Assembly (NCBI RefSeq): GCF_020740795.1
Contig: NC_067294.1
Location: forward strand, 6,634,001 to 6,698,000
Reading direction: 5' to 3'
Origin: Apus apus
Taxonomy: Eukaryota; Chordata; Aves; Apodiformes; Apodidae
Length of the DNA: 64,000 nucleotides
In this document: positions 1 to 13,911 of the stretch, piece after piece
Layout of the letters: every line of letters begins with the position of its first letter
Position numbering within the stretch: the stretch's first letter is position 1
Notes under the pieces: model-generated
Told to the model about the DNA's origin: nothing
Databases searched by the model: none
What the model saw: the letters and a program-made list of their open reading frames with translations, nothing else
Made by a program: the position numbers and the translations under genes

Positions 1-345
1 TTGTTAGTACTTCTATTGATTTATTTTCCACCCCCTCTTTTTCTTGAGCAAAGCTGCTTGTGGTTAAATAGGCTCCAACCTCATTAGAACTGCCACAAAC
101 CAACAGCTCCTGCAATGATCCAAGGCTAAAGCAATAATCTAATTTCAGAAATCTGCCCTATCTGATGATGCTGGTGAGCACAGATTCCTCCACATCAAGC
201 ACAGGGGTAAAATGCCTCTAATGGTGGGCAGGAAAAATAAATGAGAAAAGTGATGGTGTAGGGTTCCTTTCTTCATCTGTTGGGATCCCTTGCCTGTTAC
301 TCTGAAATCCTTCCTTCCAAGACATGTTTGCAGGATGCTGCCCTC

Positions 346-395
<50 letters not shown>

Positions 396-549
396 GCCAG
401 GCTGTAGAGACTGATCTGTTCAACTCCTGGGCTCAGGGGTGAGAGCCCAGGTTGGGAAGCGATGGATCAGATGCAGAGGAGTTTAAGCCTTTTCTCTAGA
501 GGAGTTTGCCACCTACTGATTTGCAGGTTCTTTCTAGCTTCTGCCAAGA
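1..549. other. Upstream intergenic sequence
   Basis: This is the AT-leaning region 5' of the GRIA1 promoter. It contains the (TAT)n microsatellite listed separately. I see no exon, RNA gene or recognisable transposon. The minus-strand ORF across it is an artefact of the trinucleotide repeat, which translates to a run of isoleucines. Confidence 0.6.
346..395. repeat. (TAT)n trinucleotide microsatellite
   Basis: An uninterrupted TAT/ATT repeat of about 50 bp (nearly 17 units) lies some 570 bp upstream of the GRIA1 start codon. Perfect repeats of this length are usually polymorphic. It sits outside the CpG-rich promoter. Confidence 0.97.
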
Positions 550-703
550 GAAGTTGAGGGGGAAAGCCCGCGGGTAGGTGGGAAACGCCCTTAGAGACCC
601 CAGCCAGGACCCTCGGGGGCAGAACCAGTGCGAAGGGGGGATGCGGTACCCAGCTGTTGCGCTCCAACTGGGAGCAGGAGAATGAGCTGGGTGGAAGCGC
701 CTG

Positions 704-729
704 GTGTGTGCGTGTGCGCGTTGTGTGTG
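704..729. repeat. Alternating GT/GC run in proximal promoter
   Basis: A short alternating purine-pyrimidine tract of TG and CG dinucleotides is followed by a second TG run. This is the composition that favours left-handed Z-DNA under negative supercoiling. It lies about 240 bp upstream of the start codon. If transcription starts further upstream, the RNA would carry a GU-repeat. Confidence 0.6.
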
Positions 730-805
730 GCGGGGGAGGGATGTGGATGAGGAGCGGGCTCTCTTTCTTCTCCCGGGGATCAGTTAATCCTGCTGCCAGG
801 CGGTG

Positions 806-826
806 TTCAGCAGCAGTCTCAGCGCT
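806..826 (+). promoter_or_regulatory. Candidate RE1/NRSE (REST-binding) motif
   Basis: Compared by eye with the remembered 21-bp RE1 consensus, this site matches at 15 of 21 positions with canonical half-site spacing. The left half TTCAGCA is intact and the right half keeps CAGCGC. The GGA of the right half, normally well conserved, is replaced by TCT, so REST affinity may be low. A site at this position would fit repression of a neuronal gene in non-neuronal cells, as described for the paralogue GRIA2. This is a candidate only. Confidence 0.3.
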
Positions 827-858
827 GGATTCCGAGCGAGGGAGACGCTCAACCCTGA

Positions 859-3338
<2,480 letters not shown>

Positions 3339-6300
3339 TAGTGGTGTTTGCTGGTTCTCTCTCTTACTTTGATGTCTTAATCCCTGACTGGCTTTTTTTT
3401 GTGTGTCTGAAATACGAGACATCTTGCTCCAAAGGTGCAACTCCCCTGAACACACAGGCAAAGGATTTCTGAATCATGTTGGTTTGTGCTAAGACACAGA
3501 GGTGAGGTAGTGTTACAGTTATTCAGTATGTCTTGCATTTTCTCTTTCATTGCTTCTAAAGTGGTATAAAACTCCCAACAATGAATTTTCTCTTGTTTCT
3601 CTAGCTTGACTCATTATGTTGAGGTATCATTCCTATATTTCCTGTAGCCCTGATGTACAACAAAGGCACCCCATTCCACCCACAGGATGCACAGGAGTCT
3701 GCTGTGAGCAACTTCTTCCCCAGATCCAGTTTAGCCATCTGTCCTTGTTATTTAAGAAAGACCTAGCAGAAAACAGCAGCTTAATGCAAGTGGAGTCTAG
3801 ATCCACAATAAGGGGCATGCCTAATAATGACAGAGAGGTAAGAGAGTTCTAGTTTCAAGAACCAGTGAAACCATTGGCTCTAAAAGCAAGTACCAAAGAC
3901 TGAAATGGTGCTGCAGAGTCAATCTTAGGGTGTATCTGCACTGTGCGTGAGCTGTGCTGCTTTTTGTGTGATACAGTTGGGAAAAGAAAAAAAAAAAGTC
4001 TTGGCAGGCAATGCCAAAATTAGCAGCAACATTTAAGACCAGGAGGGAACCAGAGGAAAACAAGCCCCATCCCACAGCCCTGAGGTTGGGATAAGGAAAG
4101 TTGCAGTACCCGCTGCTGTGGAGTGCACCGTGTGGTGCTGTGCACAAGGGGCTCGTGCCACTGCAATGCACAAAGGATTTCTTGGTTCAGCCTGGTGTCA
4201 GACACTGCTTTCACTCTCTGAGACTGTGTGTGTGTATGAGCACTGTCAGGAGGGACTGGAGGAACCTTTCCCTTTGTAGGGCCTGTTGGATTGTTGTTGC
4301 CGCACATCTGTAGTATCCTTTTGATTCACCGAAACATCCTCTCTGCAGTTTAGTCATGTGGAGAGTGGGGTAGAGATGAACACAAACTGTTCTCTCTGCT
4401 AACAAATACACAGAAGGAAAAATGCTTCCCTGCAAAAAGAACTAGGAATGTACAGGAGGAGAATTAATAAGGCTCCTCAAAGAAAAAAGTTGTGTTGTTT
4501 GTTTGTTTTTTTTCTGTTCAAGGGTTTATAAATATAAGATTGCAGGAATTTTCTGGCCAGTATGTTATAGGGGGGAGAAGTAATGATTTGGCCACATTTT
4601 CATTGGAGTGTCTAATGACACATCTAAAGATTTTCTATTTCCCTTAATATCCCTCTATTTGCCAACTACAAGATTTCCATCAAGAAAGAGCAACTATTTC
4701 AGCTCAATGCAATGGCACTTCCTTGGCAGGAAAAGTAGACAAATAGAAGAAAAAAGAGAGACCTTGTATCTATCAAGGAAAAGTGTCACCCACCTAGGGT
4801 AGAGTTGCTGACTGTGTCTGGGGATGAGTTATTTCAGTGCTGATAGCGAGAGGAAAGCAGAAATTGCAAGAATATCCCTAGAATAAATTCCCCATCTGCA
4901 CCTCATTTTGCCTCCCTCTCTACGCCTGCCACTAATGTTTTTGTTTACAGCATGAAGGCTGATAGCAAGACCACGATACTAGTTCAGCTTCAGAAAATCC
5001 ATCATTAGTACCACAGGGCGGGGGTGGTCTCACAAAAGCTGAATGGAAGCAAGACAACCTCCCAAAGGATGTTATATTTGAGCTCTATGTAGGGCACATT
5101 GTCCTAGATCAGACCAGCAGAGCACTCTGCACAGTCCAACTTCACCTGTCCTCATTTTTCTTTTCTTATAATTAAAAACTTCCTAAGTTCTTCCAGACTC
5201 TGGAAGGCAGCATTTGTTTTGTAAGCACAAAAGAAGGTGTTATTCCATGTACTCCAGGGGGGCGAAAAAAGGCAACCCATAAAAAACAGGCTGTTGGAAG
5301 ACCTGGTTTTAGTACTCTAGGGCTGGAGTGAAAGTTTTGCCAGGAATTATCTCCTTCCTCATCTTCTAGCAAATTCCCTTCCTGATTGTCAAGACTAGAT
5401 ATTAACAGAAAGATCTGTTTGTTTACAGAGAATAAAAATCATGCCCACGCAATGGTCCTTATCTTCTGAGAAGACTGGTAGTGCTACCAGTTAAAACTAC
5501 CAGTTTTTGTTCCCATGGAGATAGGGAACACAGCATTTCCTTGTCACTGGCATTACCTGTTTCTGATGGTTAAATCAAGGGTGCTTGGACCCTGTAAACT
5601 TGGTACTGCTCCTATCAGGTTCTCAAAGAGCACATCTGAGGAAGACTAGTAGGTCCCAGCCCTCTGGCAAGTCATCCCTCATGCTAGGATCTGGCCTTGT
5701 GTGCTAAATGTAGTCCTTATGGCAAATGCTTGAAGCAGCATCATTCAAAATACAGAATATATATTAAGAATCAGTGGTGCTGGCAGAAGCAAAAAAAAAC
5801 TTGTTGGGCAGCTTGCAGGGCGATGCTGAAGTGGCAGGATGAACTGCAGCAAAATGACAGCACCTTGTCTAAGGAGTTTGTATGTAATATGTATTTCAGC
5901 ATCAACTGTGACACTGTCTATCTCTGCCTGACATAGATCTGCTTACCAGTTAGTGTGAGCAACTTTGGTGTGACAGTAGGTGAATTTACAGTATGAGGTG
6001 CACCCGTTTGTGTGTGGGTGATGGTGATAGGGAGCCATTAATGATGTGCTAGTGATGATCATAAATTGGAAACAATAATATCCATGAAAGTGATGGATCT
6101 GTAACCTATCAGGAGGCTGCTCTTGTCACTGGGCTGTCACAGTGATAGCCCAGCAATAACTTTTGTTTTTCAGATGCTTCCAGTTGTGGAGTTGTTATCA
6201 TTAAGCAGTGATGGTGAATTCCTCTGTGTGGGGCAGCATCCTACGGGTCTGGTGGTGCCTGTGCATAATGTGTCAGTGGCTTGTGACTTTAAGCAAACCA

Positions 6301-9300
6301 TAACCATTAAGAAAGCAAAAATAGGTTGTACTTACAACATGCAATAACCTTGTATTTCATGTGTGTGGTTGATGCTAATATTGTTGCATCAGTGAAACAT
6401 GGGCATCTTTCAACAGCTGAAAAATCTTCCTGAATTTGTTCCGTCCTACAGAGAGGAAGGTAATGGCAGGCTCTGGGTTTGCAGCTCGGTGTGTGCAGTG
6501 GCTTACCAGCATGAAAATACACACCGGCACCTTTGAGGGTTCTTAACTAAAGGTTAGGAGATTTTATATTTTTGTGCTATTTCTTTGAAGGCCCAGGAAG
6601 TTGGTTAGAGGGAAGGTGAATTTAGAGTCCTTCCTTCAGCAGAAGTGTACAGCAGTACCAGTGACTATGAACGGTAAGATGATGGTGTGGCAGAGCTGAA
6701 AGGTTTCCTAGTGATGCAGCAGATCAAAAACCTTTAAAGACATGTTCATGGTTTCGGTCTTCAGCTGTGTATGGAAAAGAGCTTTACAGCCTCAACACAA
6801 TCACTAGCAAACTCTGCCTGGCTGGGTTTTGCTGTGTCTGTCTGCACTCAGGGGCAGGGCTGACGCTGCCAGCAGGTCAGAGCTGAGAGCTGTGGGAAGA
6901 TGGGCACTCTGTGCCAGATGTGAGGGAGGTCTGGAGCTTAGGAGAGCGCTGCATATTTCTATCCCTCAGAGATCCACAATGGACATGAGCACCACATCCT
7001 GTTGACAGCAAAAGGGTCAGAGGTAGCTTACTTAAGATAACTAGCTCTGGGAATAGTTTTATTCTTCATCCCAGCCTCCATCCGTGCACATGTAATGCAC
7101 GTCGCGATCCCGTGCACAGCCCAGCTCCTTGGGGAATACAACTGGTTTCTGACAAAGCTCCAGAGCTTTATTTAATTTGCAGAGCAGAGACTCCTACTTT
7201 CAGCTGGAAGTCCCTGGGTGAGCCCTGCAGCATCAGACAGACAGTGGGGGTTGCTCTCACTGCCCAGGAAAGACAACTGCTCAGTGATGAATTTCCCTGG
7301 CAGTGACCTGGAGGACCTGCCCTGTCAAGTTGTGCTTGCAGAAGGTGAGTCACCACCTCGCCAAATCTGTCCATGCAAATTTCAGGCCACTTTGCAGGGG
7401 TGTTCAGTGACTAAAACCCCCTCTGTTCAGTGCTGAGACTTGGACCTTTGCTGAAGAACCCATCAGCTTTTGCAGTGTGTATGTATTGTGCTACTGAGAA
7501 GGGACATTGAGGAGTTGCACACCTGAAACAGAGGTCTGCACAGGACAGCTGCAGGTGTGTGCAGCTGCAAGAAAACTTGTAGAGAGGCTGAAAAACAATG
7601 AATTATTTATCCCTCTCCTTCCACGTATGCACAGCTACAGTTACTGTGGGGTCCTCATACTGAATATGAATTGTGGGTGCTGTTAGAATATCTACAGATG
7701 AATCTGTTCTGCATATTAGAAAATGAGTATGTAGTTTGGAGTTTGTTCATATTTTATGAAGGCTTCCTAGCACTAATTAGAGAGGGATTTGTAGTGATCA
7801 CTCATTCTGTGCTTATGTTCTTATCAATAGCAACATGCTTAGATCCAAATCAGCTATGAAAGTATGTATTTCTTTTTCTTCTTGTGCTTGGATACCTACA
7901 GAAATAGAGTCTTTCTGGAGATTGTTTTTTATCTCTTAAATTTCTTTTCAGAGACAGGAAGGAATAGACAAACATTTGAATGTTCTCAAACGAGGATATA
8001 AATTTGGCTTAATTAAACAGTTGTGGAGTGTTGAACTTAAAGGAAGCTTCTTCGTTGACAAACATGATGGTCGCCATTTCTTGGAAAGGTGCTGCTGTAA
8101 TTATTCCAGCAGCAATCAATTAAAATGCAATTTTTATAATTAAACTTCCACAGCCTAAATAAGCCCAGCCCTGTAATAGTATGTAATTGTTGTAGTGTTT
8201 GTAGACTTGTATTTATTTTTGCAGTGTCAGAAATCTCACGTAAATGCTTTGGGATTTTTTTCCCCTGCAGAGCTCAGGATGCTAGCTATGACTATTTCAT
8301 GTGAGATAAGCCAACAGCAACATGGATTTAATGATCAGATGTAGTCTGATTAATGCAACATAGGTACTACAAGGAAATATATCTCCTTAGATTTTGTAAT
8401 AGGAAAAGATGTGATGCAGGCAGATGCATCGCAGAGCATCAATTCATGTTAGATCAAATTAAGGTTAAGGATGCTCGGCTTCTGGCAGGGATGAGCTGAG
8501 GCTTTCTAGTAATTGCATGTTTGTTTAGTTTGTTTTACAGTCAGGTCCAGCCTTAAGGAAGGTGTTGATGGGTCAAATGCTGTCAAACAGGAGGGAACAG
8601 GTAATTGGGGCGACACCAGCCTTCTGTGTCCAATGTCTCTGCAGGGGCTCTGCGGTGGGTGCTTCGTGCTCGGCAGTTGCAGCTATAGCTGAAGAAGGTG
8701 GGAGCTCATCCCCTGTGCTTGCCCCAAGAAGGAAGAGCATTTAAGACATGAGTGAGCTGTTTCCTCAGCTACAGCTGTGAGGACAGGGCAGGCTGTCTGC
8801 CTTGATGGATCTGGGCACAGAAAGCCTCGGGTGAATATGGGCCAGTATAATCAGCAGGGATATCGAAGGGGCTCCTCTGTCATTTGGCTAAGGCAGCCCT
8901 GCCAAGAGGCTGGCAGCACACATCAGGCATCAGGAATGGGTTTCCCTCAGTCTTGTGTGCCCATTTCTCTCCAAATTATATGGGGACACTTACTCTTTGA
9001 GTGACTATTTTTATGTGTTTAATTTTTGATCCTGGGCTGGGGAAGCAGAGCCTGGGCTGAAATGTCGATGTGATGCAATTAGGAAAAATCAAAGTAGGAA
9101 TAAGGGGAGTTTCATACCTGCAAATCTATCTGCTCATTTGAGAAGGGTCCCAAATACTCACTGGCAATGAGCAAAAAAAGAGTGAAGAAGTAAAATTTGG
9201 GCTCTGCAGCAGGCAGGGAAGGGATTTGAGCAACAGCGAGCAGCGGAGGCCAGACCTGTCCATTGTGTGACAGTCACAGTTTTCCCTCACAACTTATCCT

Positions 9301-10113
9301 TTCTTCTCTAAAAATAACGCTTTTTCATGTGAGTAGGGAGCCTACTAAGCCAGAAACACGCAGGCATTATTTTTTTGGCATATTAGCAAGGTGAGAGGGG
9401 AAATCTTCATTTGACTGCAAGGAAGGCAGCATGGGGAAGTGCACTGTTCCTTTCCAAAGCTCTAGTGGGAATTTTCAATATATACATTTACATTTCCCTT
9501 ATTAAGGTTAGGGCCCCACAGGCAACAGCTCTCTGCCAATGGAAATGGAAACTGTCCTTCTTAGCTTCAGTAACACGTGGAGTTCAGAGCAAACACAAAA
9601 GCAACATGCTCCTTAAAGAGGCAATAATTCAGGGAGACTTTAATATTCTGCAGATCCAAATTCTCCGGGGTGCTGTAGTAACACACGTCTGAAGAGAAAG
9701 ATGCAATTATTTTAACTGAATTCCTTTAAAGAGAGATGTGGTTTTATTTTTCTGTCTTTAGTTGTGTGTAACTGAAACAGGGTAACATTCTTCCCAGTGA
9801 AAAGTGCTGTCTGGTAGAGCATGGGATGTCATTTGGGAGGTTACGTGGACTCTTGAGGAAGTCAGGTATTAGGCATGATGCTGAAGAAGGGCTGAACCAA
9901 GCTATTAGCAATTCACCATCATCCTACCACAAAAACATTTCAAAATAGTACCGAATGATTAGAATAATAACAGCATGCTATCCAGAAGAAACTGTTCCCT
10001 GCTCACCTGCTGAACTGTTCACTCATTAGCTTACACAGTAATGAGTCTCTAGTTGATTTTCTCATGCTGCCCTTTAGCAGTCAGACCCACTTGTTCTCTC
10101 TAGGGTATTCTTT

Positions 10114-10132
10114 AAAAAAAAAAATAAAAAAA
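10114..10132. repeat. A-rich low-complexity run
   Basis: An adenine run of 11 is followed by T and seven more adenines. No retroposon body was recognised on either side. Confidence 0.85.
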
Positions 10133-11714
10133 TCACACTGCAACACAAAATAACAAAACCCCAGCACTGTTATTCTTTTTATTAAAGTGTATCAGTTTTT
10201 CCCCCTATTCTCTGCAAACCACACCCTTGACAACCCTCACCCAGTGTTGCAGTTCAGTAGATGTGCTTATGCATTGCAGGACTGATTGATTCCTTGAGGA
10301 AGTAGCAGTGAGAGGCAATAAAGAGGCAAGTAACAGCTACAAATTGCCATATCTTGGCTTCTTCGAGAGGGTCTTTCCATTCTTTGATTTTTTGTTTTTG
10401 ACAGAGTGGAGAAGTGTAAAAGAAAACAACTGATGTCCGAGACTGAGATGTAACATACTACTGATGGCAGGATTCTCATGTGGAGATAGCATATGTGTCT
10501 GCATCTCTGTGTGCTATAGTAGTCCTGACTTTCATTTAATGTCCTGTAACTATGCTAATGGACATGAAGTGGGAGAGAGATGAAAGTTTGAGGGCTGGAG
10601 GGTTTGAGGAAAGATACAGAAGCTACTGTGGGTAATCTGGACGCAGCCTGGAAGGATCTGGCATGAAAGGGAGGGCTATTTCTCACCTCCCTGCCCTCCC
10701 TACCACTTCTCTTTGATCCTTGCTAGCAGAAAGCTTCAATGAGCAAAAGATATCAGTGACTACACTGATTCAGATGTGATTTTTCTCCCACTGTCCTGCC
10801 CATATCCCTGGAGTGCCCCAAGCCTTGGTTAGCTTTCCTTCCACGCAGCTCCCACACCCCATTCAGAGCTGTCTGTGAGAAGGAGGATGATGTTGCTATT
10901 TTGGCAGGTGAGCAGCAGAAAAAATTACCAGCAGGCAGTGAAGCTTGTGGAAAGAGCACAGGCAAGCAAAGTCCAATAGAGCACACAGGGACAGGGGGAG
11001 GAGAAATAGAACACTCAGTGTGGGAAAGGGGACAGGCAGCAGCTCTAGAGGGGACATGGACATGCCATAGTTGGAGTTTTCTTTTGTTTCTCTTTTCAGT
11101 CTTTAAGCCAGACAAGATTTTGCATTATGAGGTCTCCTCCTGTCTATACATGAACTGGAGCCTGCTGGTGTTACCCATCCAGCCAGCACTGTAGCTGATC
11201 TCTCTCCTGGCCTCCCTCTTCCTTAGTGCAGCTGCCTGGGTATTTAGGGCAGTGAATCTCCAGCATGGGGTGGTTATTGGAAACTGTACATGATTAATAC
11301 AGTCTGAAGCCCTCTTGCTGGGGCTGTGACAGTCCCAACGTGCCATTGTGCCTTCTCCTTGGTCAGTATTGTGCAGCAGGACACTTGTATCCTTATTGTG
11401 TGGTGAGCACATGCCACTTATATGTGATTTATTGCATGATGCACACAAGTTGGTGGCCATGTTTTGGACCTGAGATAGGGCTGTTCAGCCAGGGAAAAGT
11501 GAGAGAGTAGATGCAGTGAAGTAGACCACAGTGGGGTGAAGCTTAGCTGGAAAGGAGGTTCTTGTTATGGTAGGGGAGGCATGGGGAAGACCAGCTTATC
11601 AGTGTCTAGCAGGAACCCAGATCAGCAGGGAAACGGGGTTGTCTGGTCCTCCAGCACCAGGTTTGCAAAGGGCTGAAGCAGTGAGCAGAGCTGCAGCTGA
11701 AAAAGCGGCCTGGC

Positions 11715-11810
11715 CTGCAGGGACTTCAGGAGAAATGTTTTGGTGCAGAAGGTGATTAATGTCTTTAATGAACTACCAAAGGAAGTAATAGAAAGCCAAA
11801 CTACATATGG
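11715..11810 (+). mobile_element. Possible ancient LINE (CR1-like) 3' ORF scrap
   Basis: A short + strand reading within this span (FNELPKEVIES) resembles the pattern N-x-L-P-x-E-V-V-E-S found near the C-terminus of CR1 reverse-transcriptase ORFs. The similarity covers only about a dozen codons and no CR1 3' tail follows, so this could be coincidence. Reported as a weak candidate. Confidence 0.25.
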
Positions 11811-13882
11811 CTGCAGTGGAGGAAGGGGCCAAGAGGACATTGCAGTCACAGGCAAGGATGGGGAAATGAGCTGCCATGCAGCCTATGCAGTGATGCTGTT
11901 TCCAGTTCATTGTCCCAGAAAAACAGTTGAGCCCAGCAGCTGTTCCTGGTCCATCCTGAGCAAAGGCAGAAATTAGTGCATTTCACAGATTTAATCAGAA
12001 TTATTTCAGTTTTCCAGCCTGTCCTGGTTCTGGCATCTTTCCTGCTCAGCTTGCTATGGCTGTGCTGACCAAAACACACAGTCTGCAGCTTTGAAATGTG
12101 GAGATGGTGATCTAGGAGTCCCCATACTCCTCTCTTGTGGGAACAGCAAAGGAAGGGGCTTTGGGGGAGACCAGAGCTTCACTGGAAGCTGGAACCTCGA
12201 TTAGCCTAGGCTGGCAGGCATTAAGAGTCATCACTTGTTTGAGAATCTGCAAGAAATGTGTGGATGAACTGAGGCAGATTTCTAACATTGAGTCATCTAT
12301 ATCACAACATCCTCCACCTTAACAACCTTGTGTGCCAGACTCAGCAGAGACTTCAGAGGGAGCAGATAGAGCACCTCTCCTGAACCTACAGAGACCCACA
12401 TGGTCCCAGGGCAGGAGGTGACCCATTCGTAGTCACCCACAGACTGGAAGCCAGCTCTTCATGTTCCCAGACATGCCCATATTTGTGCACTAATAATTAT
12501 GGGGGTTGTGAGTTCACTGTGCAGCCCGTGGGCAGGAGGTGAGGTAGCTCCTATGTTTCCACCACTGCTCCCAGAGCAAACAACAACTTCAGAGGTGATC
12601 CCTTCCCCAAAAAGCCCAAACCGACTCTTGTTCTGGAGCAACCAGCACTAATTTGGGGTACAGGTGTGTCGGAGAAACTCATTCAAGCATCGTCACAATT
12701 TTAGTGAGGGTTAACAGTCAGCTGGAGTGGTTAAGGATTAGTTGCCCTCATTCTAAGCTACTTATCAAGGTAACCCCTGTGATCAGAAGAGAGTCCTCCA
12801 GTGAACAATCCTTTTGAACTCTTTTAGACAACCATCTTAGTACCGAATTGTCCTCCAGAGTTGCCTGCTTATCTCCTTTGCTGAAATGGAAAGCCAAGGT
12901 GACAAACCTGACTTAGCTTACTATGAGACCTTCAGAGGTAGGTGAGATGAATCCTACTGCAAAGTGTCTGCAGCTGTGTTATGTCTTCTAATTCTTCAAT
13001 ACTCTGCTGAAGGTAATACCTCAGTGGTGCCAAACATTTTCCTGCTCTCCCTGGGAACAACCTGTGAAAGCTTTGATAAAAGCAGGCATCACATTGCAAA
13101 CAGACAGTTTGCAATTGTGCTGTTCTGATGTATTGCTAAGGAGTGAAAAAAATATGTTTGTGGCATAGAAAGGGCTCTTCTGGGGTTCACCTGCTGTATT
13201 TCTGTTCTGTATCTCAGTGGCTTCTCAAGGACAGGATCTTTGCTGGCTTGCTGTCATCCTGAGACATGCTCTCACCCTCTTAGCCTCTTCTGTTTCTCAC
13301 TTCTCATGGACTCACTGCTCTCAGTGGTGTTTGCAGTGCTCTAACAATGACTCCTACCTTTGCTTGTGGTCTCTTGACTTTAAGCAGATCTCTTTCTCCC
13401 TCTTCTTATTGATATGCTCCTGGTTGATACTGCCTTTCACTAGGAGTAGGCTCCAGGGTATCATAGAGTCGGTATTGTCAGAGGAGAAATGCCTTCAGAC
13501 ACTAACTGTAATATTTTCAAAGCAGTGCCCAGGGATTTGACTGAACAGTGGCCACTAGCTCTAATGGGAAGAGCCCAGCTAAGCTCTGCGTGGCACTGAA
13601 ACAATCTTGTGAGCTTTTTTAAAAAGGCAAAAGCTGTTTGCCCTCCACCCAGAAGTGATTTCTAAAGTAGCATTCCTTAGCAGCCAAATGAAACCCAAAA
13701 TATTGCTCTGAATCCCACCCTGCTCTAGTTTTGGATTCTGATTGCCATTTGACAGCAGTCTCAGAAGTGTGATACTGATGTGCATTTGGGTTTCCTGTTT
13801 CGAGCCTGTCTCTGGAAGGAAAGTAGGCATGTATCCAAACTAATAACTCGAGCAACACAACTTTGAAAACAAAATTATATTT

Positions 13883-13911
13883 AAAAAAAAAAAAGAAAAA
13901 TAAGAAAGAAA
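13883..13911. repeat. A-rich low-complexity run
   Basis: A12 is followed by an AAG/GAAA-rich stretch. No associated retroposon is recognised. Confidence 0.85.

Noticed and set aside
145..423. Minus-strand ORF with a run of isoleucines
   Set aside because: Produced by the (TAT)n microsatellite at 346-395.
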